The position numbers and the translations under genes are program-made. This document shows positions 15,376-24,373 of a stretch of DNA of 32,645 nt, piece by piece. Below the pieces are notes generated by a model. That model saw only the letters and a program-made list of their open reading frames with translations, ran no database searches and was not told the origin of the DNA. Every line of letters starts with the position of its first letter. The first letter of the stretch is position 1. This stretch comes from Methylobacterium sp. E-065. Lineage in GTDB: Bacteria; Pseudomonadota; Alphaproteobacteria; Rhizobiales; Beijerinckiaceae. The DNA is taken from positions 1 to 32,645 of the forward strand of contig NZ_JAKSYD010000268.1 of assembly GCF_022829605.1 (NCBI RefSeq), read 5' to 3'.

Positions 15376-16355
15376 GCCGGCCTCCCGGCGCGGATCCGCG
15401 GATCGATCAGGCGATAGAGGAGGTCGGTGACGAGGTTGGCCGCGATGACCAGCAGGGCCGAGCAGAACAGGATGCCGAGCAGCGTCGGGTAGTCGCGCCG
15501 CAGGATCGAGTCGAAGGTCAGCCGGCCGAGCCCCGGCCACGCGAACACGGTCTCGACCAGGATCGCGCCGGCGAAGAGCTGGCCGAACTGGAGCCCGACC
15601 ATGGTGACGAGGGGGATCAGCGCGTTGCGCAGCGCGTGCTTGCCGATCACGATCCGCTCCGGCAGGCCCTTGGCCCGGGCGGTGCGGACGTAATCCGCGT
15701 TGAGCGCGTCGATCATGCTGGCGCGCATCAGGCGGCTGTACTGCGCGACGTAGACGATGCCGAGGGTCAGCGCCGGCAGGATCAGGTGCTGGGCGACGTC
15801 CAGGGCGTAGGCCAAGCCGTGCCGCGGGATCGCCACGTCCTCCATCCCGGCGACCGGGAGCACTGGCCACAGGGAGGCGAACACCACCAGCAGCATCAGC
15901 CCGGTCCAGAACACCGGCGCGGCGTTGCCGGCGATCGCCACCAGGGAGACCGCGTGGCTCAGGAAGCCGTCCGGTTTGCGCGCGCCCAGGATCCCGAGGC
16001 CTGCGCCGATCAGCACCGCGAGGGCGAGGGAACTCAGCACCAGCAGGGCGGTGGCCGGCAGGCGACCCAGGATGAGGCGCGAGACCGGCTCGTTGAAGAA
16101 GAACGAGTAGCCGAGATCGCCCCGCGCCACCTTGCCGACATAAGTCGCGAGCTGCTCGGGGAGGCTGCGGTCGAGGCCGTAGCGGGTGCGGATCTCCGCC
16201 ATGATCTCCGGCGAGGCGCCGCCCATCTCCCCGGCGATCACCTGGGCCGGATCCCCCGGCGCCGCCTGGATCAGCAGGAAGTTCAGCACCACCACGGCAA
16301 GCAGCAGGCCGACGGCGTTCGCCGCCGTCGCGCCGAGCCTGCGCAGGCCCGTCAT
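15372..16355 (-). CDS. Peptide/nickel-family ABC transporter permease (DppB-like)
   Basis: The 327-residue permease opens with a membrane span (AANAVGLLLAVVVLNFLLIQ) followed by AAPGDPAQVIAG, the conserved DppB start (PGDP). The periplasmic segment includes RYGLDRSLPEQLATYVGKV and GDLGYSFFFNEPVS, both typical. The EAA loop is RTARAKGLPERIVIGKHALRNAL (in part), and it ends with ETVFAWPGLGRL and DLLYRLIDPRIR. ATG at 16355 overlaps the stop of the binding-protein gene by four bases. Confidence 0.9.
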   Translation of the reverse strand: MTGLRRLGATAANAVGLLLAVVVLNFLLIQAAPGDPAQVIAGEMGGASPEIMAEIRTRYGLDRSLPEQLATYVGKVARGDLGYSFFFNEPVSRLILGRLPATALLVLSSLALAVLIGAGLGILGARKPDGFLSHAVSLVAIAGNAAPVFWTGLMLLVVFASLWPVLPVAGMEDVAIPRHGLAYALDVAQHLILPALTLGIVYVAQYSRLMRASMIDALNADYVRTARAKGLPERIVIGKHALRNALIPLVTMVGLQFGQLFAGAILVETVFAWPGLGRLTFDSILRRDYPTLLGILFCSALLVIAANLVTDLLYRLIDPRIRAGRPA

Positions 16356-17971
16356 TGCTCGGCCCCCGCGGCGCCCTGCGCCCAGGCGACCTCGTCGAGG
16401 GGGGAGAGCGGCCCCCAGATCGACAGGGGCAGGTTCGTCAGGCGCTTGTCGTAGACCGCCTTGTAGGGGGTGAGGTTGAGATAGGCGATCGGCGCCTCGG
16501 ACACGACGATCTTCTGGAATTCGTCGTAGAGCGCCTTGCGCTTCTGCAGGTCGGTCTCGACCGCGGCGGCGTTCAGCAGTTCGTCGACCTTCGGGTTCTT
16601 GTACTGCTGCGTGTTCCACCAGATCACGCCCTTGCGGATGTTGGTCGACAGGTAGGTCCGCGCCACGCCGATCACCGGGTCGCCCCAGTTGAAGACGTTG
16701 TCCATGGTCAGGTCGAAGTCGAAGTTCGAGACGCGCTGCGCCCAGGTCGGGAAGTCCGGCGCGGCCCGGACCTGGAGGGCGATGCCGATCCGCTTGAGGC
16801 CGGCCCGCAGGTACTCGGCGACGTTGCGCTGCTGGTCGTTGTCGTTGGGGATGTAGTCGATGGTGAGCTGGAGCCGCGTGCCGTCCGGCCCCTTCTTCAG
16901 GCCGGCCTCGTCGAGCAGGGCGTCCGCCTTGGCGATGTCGAGCTTGTAGAGATCGACGGCCGGCTCGTAGAACGGCGAGCCCGGCACGATCGGGCCGGTG
17001 GCCGCCTTCGCCACGCCGCCGAGCAGCTTGCCGGTGATGAAGTCGCGGTTGGCTGCCAGCGCGATGGCCCGACGGACGCGCACGTCGTCGAGGGGCTTCT
17101 TCCCGCAGTTGAAAGCCAGCCAGTTGATCGGGCCGATCCCCTCGAAGCCGCGATCCGTCACCGTCAGGGTCGGCGCCTTGGCGAGCCGTTCGATGTCGCG
17201 CACCGAGGACAGGAACGGCAGCATGCCGATCTCGCGCCTTTCGGTGGCGATGACGAGGCTGTTCTGGTCCGGCAGGATCCGGTAGACGAGCCGCGCCAGC
17301 TTGGGCCGCCCGGGGATGAAGAACCGGTCGAACCGCTCGAGCTGGATCGACTCGCCCTGCTTGTACTCGACGAACTTGAACGGGCCGGAGCCGACGGGCT
17401 TCAGGTTGGCCGGGTGGGTCTTGATGTCCTGGCCGTCGCCGTAGACGTGCTTGGGCAGGATCGGCATCAGGCCGGGCGACATGGCCAGCAGCAGCGCCGG
17501 GTGCGGGCGCGCGAGCCGGATGATGACCGTATGGGCGTCCGGGGTCTCGACCGTCGAGACCGGCTCCAGCATGGTCTGGAACGGATGGTTGGCCTTGATC
17601 ACCCCGATCGAGAAGGCGACATCCTCGGCGGTCAGCGGGTGGCCGTCGTGGAAGACGGCGTCCTCCACAAGGTGAAGCGTCACGCTCAAGTTATCGGGGG
17701 CGACGACCCAGGATTTCGCCAGATAGGGTTGCGGGTTCCACTGGTCGTCGTAGCGCAGCGGGCTCGCGAAGATCTGCGTCGAGACCATGCCGGTGGCGAT
17801 GCCGGACTGCACGGCGCCGTTGAAGTGGCGCGGCACTTGATTGGTGCCGATCACCAGCGGCGCCGTCGCGTCGTCGGCTAGAGCCTCCGGCAGGCCGAGG
17901 ATCGGGGCCGTCAGGGGCGCGGCGAGGACTGAGAGGCCGGCGCCGAGGAGCGTGCGTTTGGTCAGGCGCAT
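16352..17971 (-). CDS. Peptide/nickel-family ABC transporter substrate-binding protein (DppA-like)
   Basis: The 539-residue product is a family-5 extracellular solute-binding protein. It has a basic and hydrophobic N-terminal signal (MRLTKRTLLGAGLSVLAAPL) with probable cleavage near residue 32 (ALA-DD). The mature part contains the family signature region (LAKSWVVAPDNLSVTLHL, DAVFHDGHPLTAEDVAFSI) and NFDFDLTMDNVFNWGDP near the C-terminal lobe. Substrates in this family range from peptides to nickel, opines, sugars and glutathione, so the ligand cannot be read from the sequence. The ATG at 17971 lies within the end of the GTPase gene (10-base overlap), showing it belongs to the same operon. 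Confidence 0.9.
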   Translation of the reverse strand: MRLTKRTLLGAGLSVLAAPLTAPILGLPEALADDATAPLVIGTNQVPRHFNGAVQSGIATGMVSTQIFASPLRYDDQWNPQPYLAKSWVVAPDNLSVTLHLVEDAVFHDGHPLTAEDVAFSIGVIKANHPFQTMLEPVSTVETPDAHTVIIRLARPHPALLLAMSPGLMPILPKHVYGDGQDIKTHPANLKPVGSGPFKFVEYKQGESIQLERFDRFFIPGRPKLARLVYRILPDQNSLVIATERREIGMLPFLSSVRDIERLAKAPTLTVTDRGFEGIGPINWLAFNCGKKPLDDVRVRRAIALAANRDFITGKLLGGVAKAATGPIVPGSPFYEPAVDLYKLDIAKADALLDEAGLKKGPDGTRLQLTIDYIPNDNDQQRNVAEYLRAGLKRIGIALQVRAAPDFPTWAQRVSNFDFDLTMDNVFNWGDPVIGVARTYLSTNIRKGVIWWNTQQYKNPKVDELLNAAAVETDLQKRKALYDEFQKIVVSEAPIAYLNLTPYKAVYDKRLTNLPLSIWGPLSPLDEVAWAQGAAGAEQ

Positions 17972-18954
17972 CGGGTTCGGTCTCCGTGTGGGATGTGCGG
18001 GGGGCGCAACGCGGCGTCGAGGAGGCCGGCCAGCGCCGGTCCGATTCCGGGATCGGTGGCCGCGATGCCGACGAGCTCGGCTGCGTCCGGCGCAGGCTCC
18101 GGCAGCGGCGACAGGCTCCAGCGGCGCCCGACCATCTGAAGCAGATGCATCCCGGGCCTGTCGGCCAGACCGAGGCGCCCCTTCAGCCGCAGGAGCGCGG
18201 CCGGCATGGCGGTGAGCGCGCGCTCGAGCGCGACGCGGTCGAATGCGCCCGTGCGCCGGTAAAGCAGGCGCTGGAAGGCCTCCTCGTGCGGGACCGCCTC
18301 GGCCCGCAGCCGGGTCGATCCCCGCCAGGCCCGGTCCGGACCCGCGCCGCCCAGATCGAAGAAAGCCGCCGGCAGCGCGGCCGCCACAGTCTCGACCACC
18401 GGGATGCCCGGCGCGAGGGCGGCGAGCGTCGCCCGGGCGGCGGCGCGGCCGGCTTCATCCACGAGGTCGCGCTTGTTCAGCACGAGGAGGTCGGCGGCAC
18501 GGATCTGGCGGGCGAGCGTGTCGCCCAGGCGCGGATCGGCGGCAAGGCCCGGCAGGCGCTCGGCATCCGCCAGCACCACGACGCCGCGCAGGACGAGGCC
18601 GGGCTCCACCAGGGCGATCTCCGCGATGGCGCCCGGATCGCCGACGCCGCTCGCCTCGATGACGATGTGATCGAAGGGTTCGGGCTCCGCGAGGACGCGC
18701 ATTAGCGTGTCGAGGAAGCCGTCGGCGAGGCTGCAGCAGACGCAGCCATTGGTCAGCCGCAGGGTCTGCCCGTCATGGTCCTGGATCAGGCCCGCATCGA
18801 CGTTGATCGCCCCGAAATCGTTGACCAGCACCGCGTAGCGGCCGTGCGAGCCGGCGAGCAGCCGGTTCAGCAGCGTCGTCTTGCCGGCTCCGAGGAAGCC
18901 GCCGACGACCGTGAGCGGGCACCGCGTCGCGGGCGCGGGAAGTCGGCGCCTCAT
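17962..18954 (-). CDS. COG0523 (CobW/P47K) family GTPase
   Basis: The 330-residue protein is a G3E GTPase of the COG0523 type. Walker A is GGFLGAGKT (18-26), the metal-binding CxCC motif is CVCC (71-74), the Walker B-like IEASGVGDP starts at 99 and the guanine-specificity motif NKRD is at 160-163. A C-terminal CobW_C domain covers about 220-330. Such proteins deliver or insert metals (zinc, cobalt, nickel, iron) into client enzymes. It is coupled to the amidohydrolase by ATGA at 18951-18954 and to the binding protein downstream by a 10-base overlap. The likely client is the neighbouring metal-dependent amidohydrolase, which is inference. The ATG at 18954 is preferred because the GTPase domain starts a few residues later. 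Confidence 0.88.
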   Translation of the reverse strand: MRRRLPAPATRCPLTVVGGFLGAGKTTLLNRLLAGSHGRYAVLVNDFGAINVDAGLIQDHDGQTLRLTNGCVCCSLADGFLDTLMRVLAEPEPFDHIVIEASGVGDPGAIAEIALVEPGLVLRGVVVLADAERLPGLAADPRLGDTLARQIRAADLLVLNKRDLVDEAGRAAARATLAALAPGIPVVETVAAALPAAFFDLGGAGPDRAWRGSTRLRAEAVPHEEAFQRLLYRRTGAFDRVALERALTAMPAALLRLKGRLGLADRPGMHLLQMVGRRWSLSPLPEPAPDAAELVGIAATDPGIGPALAGLLDAALRPPHIPHGDRTRCA

Positions 18955-20588
18955 GCCGGCGGCACCGTAAAGACGCGGCCGCCCAGCACCGTGGCGTGGA
19001 TTGGAACGTCCTTGAGCGCCTCCGAGGGCACTTCGTACGGATCCGCGTCGAGGACGGCGAAATCGGCGAACTTCCCGGCCTCGATGGAGCCGACGCAATG
19101 ATCCATCCGGAGCGTGTAGGCGGCCCCGAGCGTCACGGCGTGCAGGGCTTGGGCGACGCTCAGGCGCTCCTCGGGGCCGAGCACGCGCCCCGACGAGGTG
19201 GTCCGGTTGACGGCGCACCAGGCGGTGAACAGCGGCCCCAGCGGCGTCACCGGCGCGTCCGAGTGGATCGCGAGCGGGATGCCGAGCCGCGCCGCGCTCC
19301 CGGCGGCGTCGATCCGGGCCGCCCGCTCCGGCCCCATCGTCAGGTCGTGATGGGCATCACCCCAGTAGTAGAGATGGTTCGAGAACAGGTTGAGGCACAG
19401 GCCCAGGGCCTTGACCCGCCGCAGCTGCGCCTCGGTCGCCATCTGGCAATGCTGGAGGGTGTGCCGGTGGTCGGGACGAGGACGGGCGATCTGCGCCTTC
19501 TCGACCGCGTCGAGTGCCGCCTCGGTGGCCTCGTTGCCGTTGGTGTGGATGTGAAGCTGGATGCCGGCGGCGTGGTAGACGCCGACGATCCGGTCGAGAT
19601 CCTCGGGGGCGACGTACCAGAGGCCGTTCGGCGCGCCGTTATGATAGCCCGGCGGCAGGAGCCGAGCGGTGAAACCCTGGATTGAGCCGTCGACGACGAT
19701 CTTCACGATGCCGAAGCGGAGGCGATCGGTGCTGGCGGCGGCGAGGCGGCCGATCCTGGCGACCCCGTCTTCCGGGGGGCACGAGACCGAGGCCAGAGCC
19801 GGCACGATCCGCACCGGCAGGCCCTCGACGCAGGCGGCGCCGTAGACCGCCACGGTCGCGTCGGTGAGGTCGTTGTGCAGGTCGGCGATGGTGGTGATGC
19901 CCTGGAGCTGCGCGGCCGCACCGAACCGGGCCACGTCGGCGGCGTCGAGGGTCCCGCTCATCGGGTTGTAGCCGAGCCCCCGGAACAGGCGCAGCCGGGC
20001 GGCGATCCCCTGAAGTTCCCCGGACGGGGTGCCGTCCGGCAGCTTCGGCACGCCGTCGATGGCGGTGTTCTCATCGAAGCCCGCCATCTCCAAGAGCAGG
20101 CTGTTGACGTTGGTGATGTGCAGGCTGGCGTGGTGGACCATCACCGGCCGGGTGGTCGAGACCCGGTCGAGGTCGTGCCGGGTTAGGCGCGCGCCGCCGA
20201 GATGCAGCGGATCGAAGCCCCAGCCGTAGAGCAGCTGGTCCGGGTCGGCGATGGACCGGTCCGCCTCCGAGAGCCGGTCCACGACGGCGCCGATGTCGCG
20301 CAGGCCGGGCACGCGGCGTCCGTCCGGGCTGCGGCGGTCGCCGGCGCCAACATAGGTCTGACGCCAGAGGGTCCCCTCCATCACGTGGGCGTGCCCCTCG
20401 ACGAAACCGGGGAGGATGACCTTGTCTGCGAAGCGCCGGTCGGCAACCGCGTCGAGCCCGTCGAACTCGGCTTGCGTTCCGACCGTCAGTACGCGCCCGT
20501 CGCACACGGCGATATGCGTCGCGTCCGGCCGCGATGGATTCATCGTGATGATCCGCCGGGCCTCGAAGAGGGTGATCTCGCTCGGCAT
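18951..20588 (-). CDS. Metal-dependent amidohydrolase (YtcJ-like, amidohydrolase family 3)
   Basis: The 545-residue enzyme matches YtcJ-like amidohydrolases. The first metal ligands are in ILPGFVEGHAHVM (His66, His68), followed by the central strand FGIVKIVVDGSIQGFTA, then IHTNGNEATEAALD, RHTLQHCQM and the catalytic aspartate in AIHSDAPVTPLGP. The C-terminal motif GSIEAGKFADFAVLDADP closes the barrel and sandwich domain. The family hydrolyses amide, formamide and related C-N bonds; N-substituted formamide deformylase is a characterised relative. Start ATG 20588 follows GAGGA at good spacing; an in-frame GTG at 20603 is less likely. It is the first gene of the operon and lacks a signal peptide, so hydrolysis would take place in the cytoplasm after import. 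Confidence 0.88.
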   Translation of the reverse strand: MPSEITLFEARRIITMNPSRPDATHIAVCDGRVLTVGTQAEFDGLDAVADRRFADKVILPGFVEGHAHVMEGTLWRQTYVGAGDRRSPDGRRVPGLRDIGAVVDRLSEADRSIADPDQLLYGWGFDPLHLGGARLTRHDLDRVSTTRPVMVHHASLHITNVNSLLLEMAGFDENTAIDGVPKLPDGTPSGELQGIAARLRLFRGLGYNPMSGTLDAADVARFGAAAQLQGITTIADLHNDLTDATVAVYGAACVEGLPVRIVPALASVSCPPEDGVARIGRLAAASTDRLRFGIVKIVVDGSIQGFTARLLPPGYHNGAPNGLWYVAPEDLDRIVGVYHAAGIQLHIHTNGNEATEAALDAVEKAQIARPRPDHRHTLQHCQMATEAQLRRVKALGLCLNLFSNHLYYWGDAHHDLTMGPERAARIDAAGSAARLGIPLAIHSDAPVTPLGPLFTAWCAVNRTTSSGRVLGPEERLSVAQALHAVTLGAAYTLRMDHCVGSIEAGKFADFAVLDADPYEVPSEALKDVPIHATVLGGRVFTVPPA

Positions 20589-21239
20589 GGCTGTCCTCGG
20601 CACGACGCCTAGGATGTCGGCCGTTCGCCCGGGCCGCTAGCGCCAGACGGCGGGGATGAAGGGAGCCAGGGCGCGGCGCCGCAAAGAGGCACCCCGAATG
20701 ACGCGGCGATGCGGGTGCTTCCGGGGACGACTTGGCCGGTGCAGCGTCGCACAGCCTGCGAGCCAACCGCACCGGAGCGGCGCGGGATGAAACGCTTCCC
20801 CGCGTCATTCAACATGCGGGGCATAACCGCGGGCGGTGCCAGCGCATTCAGCGGAGGTGCTCTTGATTTCTCGGCCACGGTCTTGCGGCAGGCAGCCGTC
20901 CGCTTCCGCAGCCGATCCGCTCCAGAGCGGAACTTCTGCTAAGGGCCAGCTCCCGTCGCGTTGGCGGGCGCTGCTGAATGGCCGGGTTGGGTGGTTTCCT
21001 GCCAGTCTGGTTTCGGATGGCGCAACCTGAATAGCGGACGCTCAATCCGAGCGAGCGGCCGCGACAGCTTTGCGCCATCAGCAAACCTTCAAGCGAAATC
21101 ATTCGAATGGCCGCTTGGAGCCCGACAGCTGACATTGAGATAGAATGATCGCTCCGGCGACCACAACATCCTAACATCGTGACACATAAACGAGCCGCGT
21201 CCGGGATCCTCGTCGCGCACCCGAGAAACAGGGGACGGC
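20589..21239. other. Gene-free stretch upstream of the amidohydrolase operon
   Basis: No gene is recognised here. The segment immediately upstream of 20588 should contain the promoter of the amidohydrolase/GTPase/ABC operon, but I cannot assign hexamers with confidence. The right half contains the third copy of the dispersed repeat (20898-21076) and becomes less GC-rich around 21080-21180, upstream of the broken unknown gene. Confidence 0.5.
20898..21076. repeat. Dispersed intergenic repeat, copy 3
   Basis: GTCCGCTTC (20898-20906, reverse orientation), TAGCGGAC (21032-21039) and TTTGCGCC (21069-21076) repeat the words of the copies at 2102-2195 and 3489-3640. The arrangement is degenerate. 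It lies in a gene-free stretch, as the other copies do. Confidence 0.4.
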
Positions 21240-22395
21240 ATGCCCGGGGACCGGATCGTCAACGTCAAGCACCCAAGCCCGATGTTGCTGCGGCGCAAGC
21301 GCAAGCGGAGCAGGGAACATTGGTTCGTGGCGACCTATACGCCCGTCGCCCTCAAGTCCGGGTCGCGCGAGGATCTCGGAGGGACGCACACGATCCCAAC
21401 CGAGCACGGCAACCTTACCTGGCGCACCTACGAAGGCGCCCTCTGCCTCCAGGTTTCCGGCGTGCGGCTCGCCTCCCACAGACGCGGCCCCGGGACGGGT
21501 TCGACCTGGCTCGGTTCGAGGCATACCTCGTCGGCGGGGCGTTGCTCGACTCGCCCGCCTACACGGGCCTCGGCAATGCGAGCCGGCGCACGCCGCTGGC
21601 CGCGATGGCCCCGAACTCCCGGGATGCGACCCGCGGCCTGGACCTGACGGAAGGCGACCGCCTCCTGGCCGGGGTCGAGGTCGCCGAGATCGCCAAGGAC
21701 GGCCGCCCCGAAGCCGCGTAGGACCTGCGGCGGTTCATGGACGACCGCGTGCGCGTCATTGGAGATCTCGTCCTGGTACGGGCTTGCGATCCCCTCGTGA
21801 AACGCGGGCCGAAGGGTTTGGCGTTCCAGCCGTTCCCGCAGTCCTGCGAGGCCTTCTATCGGATCGCGAACGACCACGATCCCTTCGGATACCGTCCGGA
21901 CGCCTTGCCGGAAGGCCTGGCCTGGGGGGATGGGAGGCCATCGGACGGGCGCCCCGTCGGCCTCGGTCCGTGGGATGGCTCGCTCGCCGATGCACCGTTC
22001 GGCGCGGACACCGCGAGGCTGTTGGCCGGGTTCGCCGCTACCGCCGCGCTCGGGGTCTTCTACGAGATCGAGGGTCGCTTCGGCCATCGGCTGTCCGAAC
22101 CGGCCAACGCCCGGCCGTGGAACTCATGCCAGGCCACGCGGACGAGGCCTGAAGGTGGTCCCGGAAGGGCTGCCTGGGAGGGATCGGGGCGGTCGAGGCC
22201 GAGGCGGCCGTCGATGCCGCCCATCGCCTGACGGAGGTGGTGGCGGGATGTCATGGCGTGCAAGCGACGTGGAACGAGATGATACGGGAGGCACGGTTCC
22301 TGGTCCGCCGGTTCAGGGAGTACGAGTGGCCGCGCGTGGTGCCCTCGACCCTGCCCGACGTGGATGCCGAGGCGCTGGAGGGGCTGGTGATGTGA
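21240..22395 (+). pseudogene. Unknown protein gene broken by frameshifts and a stop
   Basis: A coding-like path can be followed across three frames. It starts at ATG 21240 (MPGDRIVNVKHPSPMLLRRK) in one frame, shifts near 21480 into another (DGFDLARFEAYLVGGALLD ...), meets an in-frame TAG at 21719-21721, continues as DLRRFMDDRVRVIGDLVLVR and GVFYEIEGRFGHRLSEPANA to about 22120, then shifts again past a TGA at 22150-22152 to end with AEAAVDAAHRLTEVVAGC and FLVRRFREYEWPRVVPSTLP, stopping at 22393-22395. Each piece has protein-like composition and together they would give about 385 residues. I do not recognise the family. Several independent lesions argue for real decay rather than one sequencing error. 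Confidence 0.5.
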
Positions 22396-22451
22396 TCACC
22401 CGTTTCCGGGTCGGGTTGCGCCCTTCGAAGCGACCGTGACGACCCCGTCCC

Positions 22452-22860
22452 TCAGCCGGGGCCGACGACCATCTCGAAACGGAGGCCGTCCGCGTTGATG
22501 CTCCGATCGAACCGGCCGCCGAGGCTGCGCTCGACGGTCTGCCGGAGCAGCCGCGATCCGAACCCGGTGCCCGCAGCCTTGGCCACCCCGGTCGGGGCCG
22601 GCCCCTCGTCCCAGGTGATTGCCGGAAGATGATGCCCGGCGCCATGCAAGTGGCGATCTTGAGGAGGTTGCCCTGCCCGGGGCGGACCTCTGTCCTCCCC
22701 GCCTCGATGCCCCGGGTCGCGCGCGGCACCGGCCGGTCGACGCGCATCCCCTTCCGTCCCTTCAACCGTTCGGAGAACCTCGCTTGGTAGAAGGGTGTCT
22801 CGGTCAGGGGCGCGACAACCCCGGAGGACGGTCCGGCCTCGCCCGACATGTTCCGGGGCA
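22452..22860 (-). pseudogene. Remnant of an HWE/HisKA_2 histidine kinase C-terminus
   Basis: On the minus strand the last about 55 residues before the stop at 22452 read WDEGPAPTGVAKAAGTGFGS, then RLLRQTVERSLGGRF and NADGLRFEMVVGPG. This is the standard end of HWE-type kinases (W-x-E, then GFGSRLI and a closing strand), as in the intact kinases further right. Upstream, the reading frame is lost: a weak echo of the N-box (LLKIATCMAPGI) occurs in another frame, and no H-box or sensor domain is seen. It is therefore a truncated, frameshifted relic; only the C-terminal 170 bases are certain, and the upper limit is approximate. Confidence 0.5.
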
Positions 22861-22866
22861 CGAAGG

Positions 22867-23270
22867 ATGACCGCACCCGTTCTGTGTCCGAGCCGTGCTG
22901 ACGTAGCGGGCTTCATGGCCGTCTCGCGGCCACACAGCACGAGGGCACGGATGCTGGACGAGGCATCGGCTATGTCACCCTGCCGGCCATCGACACGGAA
23001 GAGGCGCTCACAGCCCTCGTCGCCGAACCCGGAGGATTCGACGCCGCGTTTTCCGACGTCGTGATGCCGGGCATGAACAGCATCGACCCGGCGCATGGGA
23101 TCCATTGCCGGTACCATGACCCGACGGTGGCGCCGACAACGGGATACAGCCACGACCAAGCGCAGAACCGCACCTTCGGCTCCGGGCTGTTGCACAAGCC
23201 GCACTCAGCCGAGGAATTCCCGCGGGTTCTGCGCAAGGTCACCGTCTGGCACCGGAAGCGCACGACCTGA
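22867..23270 (+). pseudogene. Frameshifted response-regulator receiver domain
   Basis: From ATG 22867 one frame gives MTAPVLCPSRADVAGFMAV, which aligns with a receiver start (VLVVEDNADVA...), and continues to about 22955. The neighbouring frame then gives IGYVTLPAIDTEEALTALVA, FDAAFSDVVMPGMN (phosphorylation Asp in DVVMPG), APTTGYSHDQAQN and GLLHKPHSAEEFPRVLRKV, ending at 23268-23270. So Asp, Thr and Lys positions remain, but the N-terminal acidic pair is replaced by Pro-Ser and about a dozen residues before TTGY are scrambled. It was probably a single-domain response regulator of about 130 residues, now inactive. Confidence 0.62.
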
Positions 23271-23313
23271 AGCCGGCCCTCCCGCGGGGGCGACCTGGAC
23301 GTCCGGCCGGCGG

Positions 23314-24225
23314 CTACGCCGCGGCCGGGACCATCGAGGACGCCGCGGATACCGGAGGGACGCACGTCGCTTGGCCAGCGTGGATGCGGACCCCGCCGGG
23401 ACCGGCCGCCTTCGCGTCGTACATGGCTCGGTCGGCCTCCCGCATGGCCGCCTCCGTGTCGGTCCACTCACCGGGCATGAGGATGCTGGCGCCCATGCTC
23501 ACGGTGACTGGAACACCCGCGCAGGCGAGCCCTTCCGACACGATCCGGTGGAACGTCGCAACCCTCCGGCGAGCCTCCTCGACCGACCCGGCGACGAGGG
23601 CCGCCGCGAACTCGTCGCCCCCGAGGCGACCGAGGCAATCCTCGGGACGCAGGGACGCCGCGGCGCTCCGGACGAGGATGCGCAACGTGTCGTCGCCCGC
23701 CGCATGGCCATGCCCGTCGTTGACCCCCTTGAACCCGTCGACGTCGACGAGCACGAGAGCCAGGGCACCATGCCCATGCGCGACGGAAGCGGATAGCGCG
23801 GCGACGCGCCCGTCGAACGCTCCGCGCACCAACGCCCCGGTGAGATAATCCCGCCGGGCCGCGGTACGCTCGCGGTCGAACGAGCGGCGCAGAGCATGCA
23901 TCAACGCAACGACGAACGCGTACGTGCCCAGCCTAAGCGCCCCCCGGGCAGCAGCGACAGCGGTCGGTACCTCCCCGTCGGCCCCGTGGAGGTAGATGTT
24001 GAAGAATGCGGCGACCCCGGCGACGGCGCAGGCGGCGACCGGGCCGAGACGCCATCCGGCTAGCGCGATCAGCGGGATGTATGCCGGCCCCATGCCGACC
24101 GCCGGGAACGCATGGTCGAGGCCGACGAGCGCCAACGCGGATACGGCGAGGGCGAGCCATGTCGAACGCCTCGACCAGCCGTCGAACCAGTCGTCCGACC
24201 GTCCCGGCCCCATCCCCGCTGCCAT
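23314..24225 (-). CDS. Membrane-anchored diguanylate cyclase (GGDEF)
   Basis: The 303-residue protein has an N-terminal membrane region (about residues 23-115, roughly four hydrophobic segments) and a GGDEF domain at about 125-280. The active-site motif GGDEF is intact in RLGGDEFAAAL, preceded by YLTGALVRGAFD and LVLVDVDGFKGVNDGHGHAAGD. RPED lies exactly five residues before GGDEF, which is the RxxD inhibitory site for product feedback. It should make cyclic di-GMP from two GTP at the inner membrane in response to an unidentified signal. The ATG at 24225 is the only good start. It stands alone on the minus strand, 148 bases from the PAS protein upstream. Confidence 0.9.
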   Translation of the reverse strand: MAAGMGPGRSDDWFDGWSRRSTWLALAVSALALVGLDHAFPAVGMGPAYIPLIALAGWRLGPVAACAVAGVAAFFNIYLHGADGEVPTAVAAARGALRLGTYAFVVALMHALRRSFDRERTAARRDYLTGALVRGAFDGRVAALSASVAHGHGALALVLVDVDGFKGVNDGHGHAAGDDTLRILVRSAAASLRPEDCLGRLGGDEFAAALVAGSVEEARRRVATFHRIVSEGLACAGVPVTVSMGASILMPGEWTDTEAAMREADRAMYDAKAAGPGGVRIHAGQATCVPPVSAASSMVPAAA

Positions 24226-24373
24226 CCGTGACGTTCCATCAAGCCCGAAGATTAAAGGGCTCCCGGGGGGACGATAGGGACGAAGACTTAAGGATTTCCT
24301 GGGCGAGCCTCGTCATCGGTCCCGAACGGACGGTCGATGTCCTTCAAGGCATCGCTTTCGGCATCGCCCAAGC

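Noticed and set aside
13438..15417. 659-residue plus-strand open frame opposite the ABC transporter genes
   Set aside because: It is antisense to three well-supported transporter genes, has no recognisable domain and the His/Gly/Arg/Asp-rich composition expected from the opposite strand of GC-rich codons.
16355..17881. 508-residue plus-strand open frame opposite the substrate-binding protein
   Set aside because: It mirrors the binding-protein gene, has no domain or start context, and its amino-acid composition is that of an antisense shadow.
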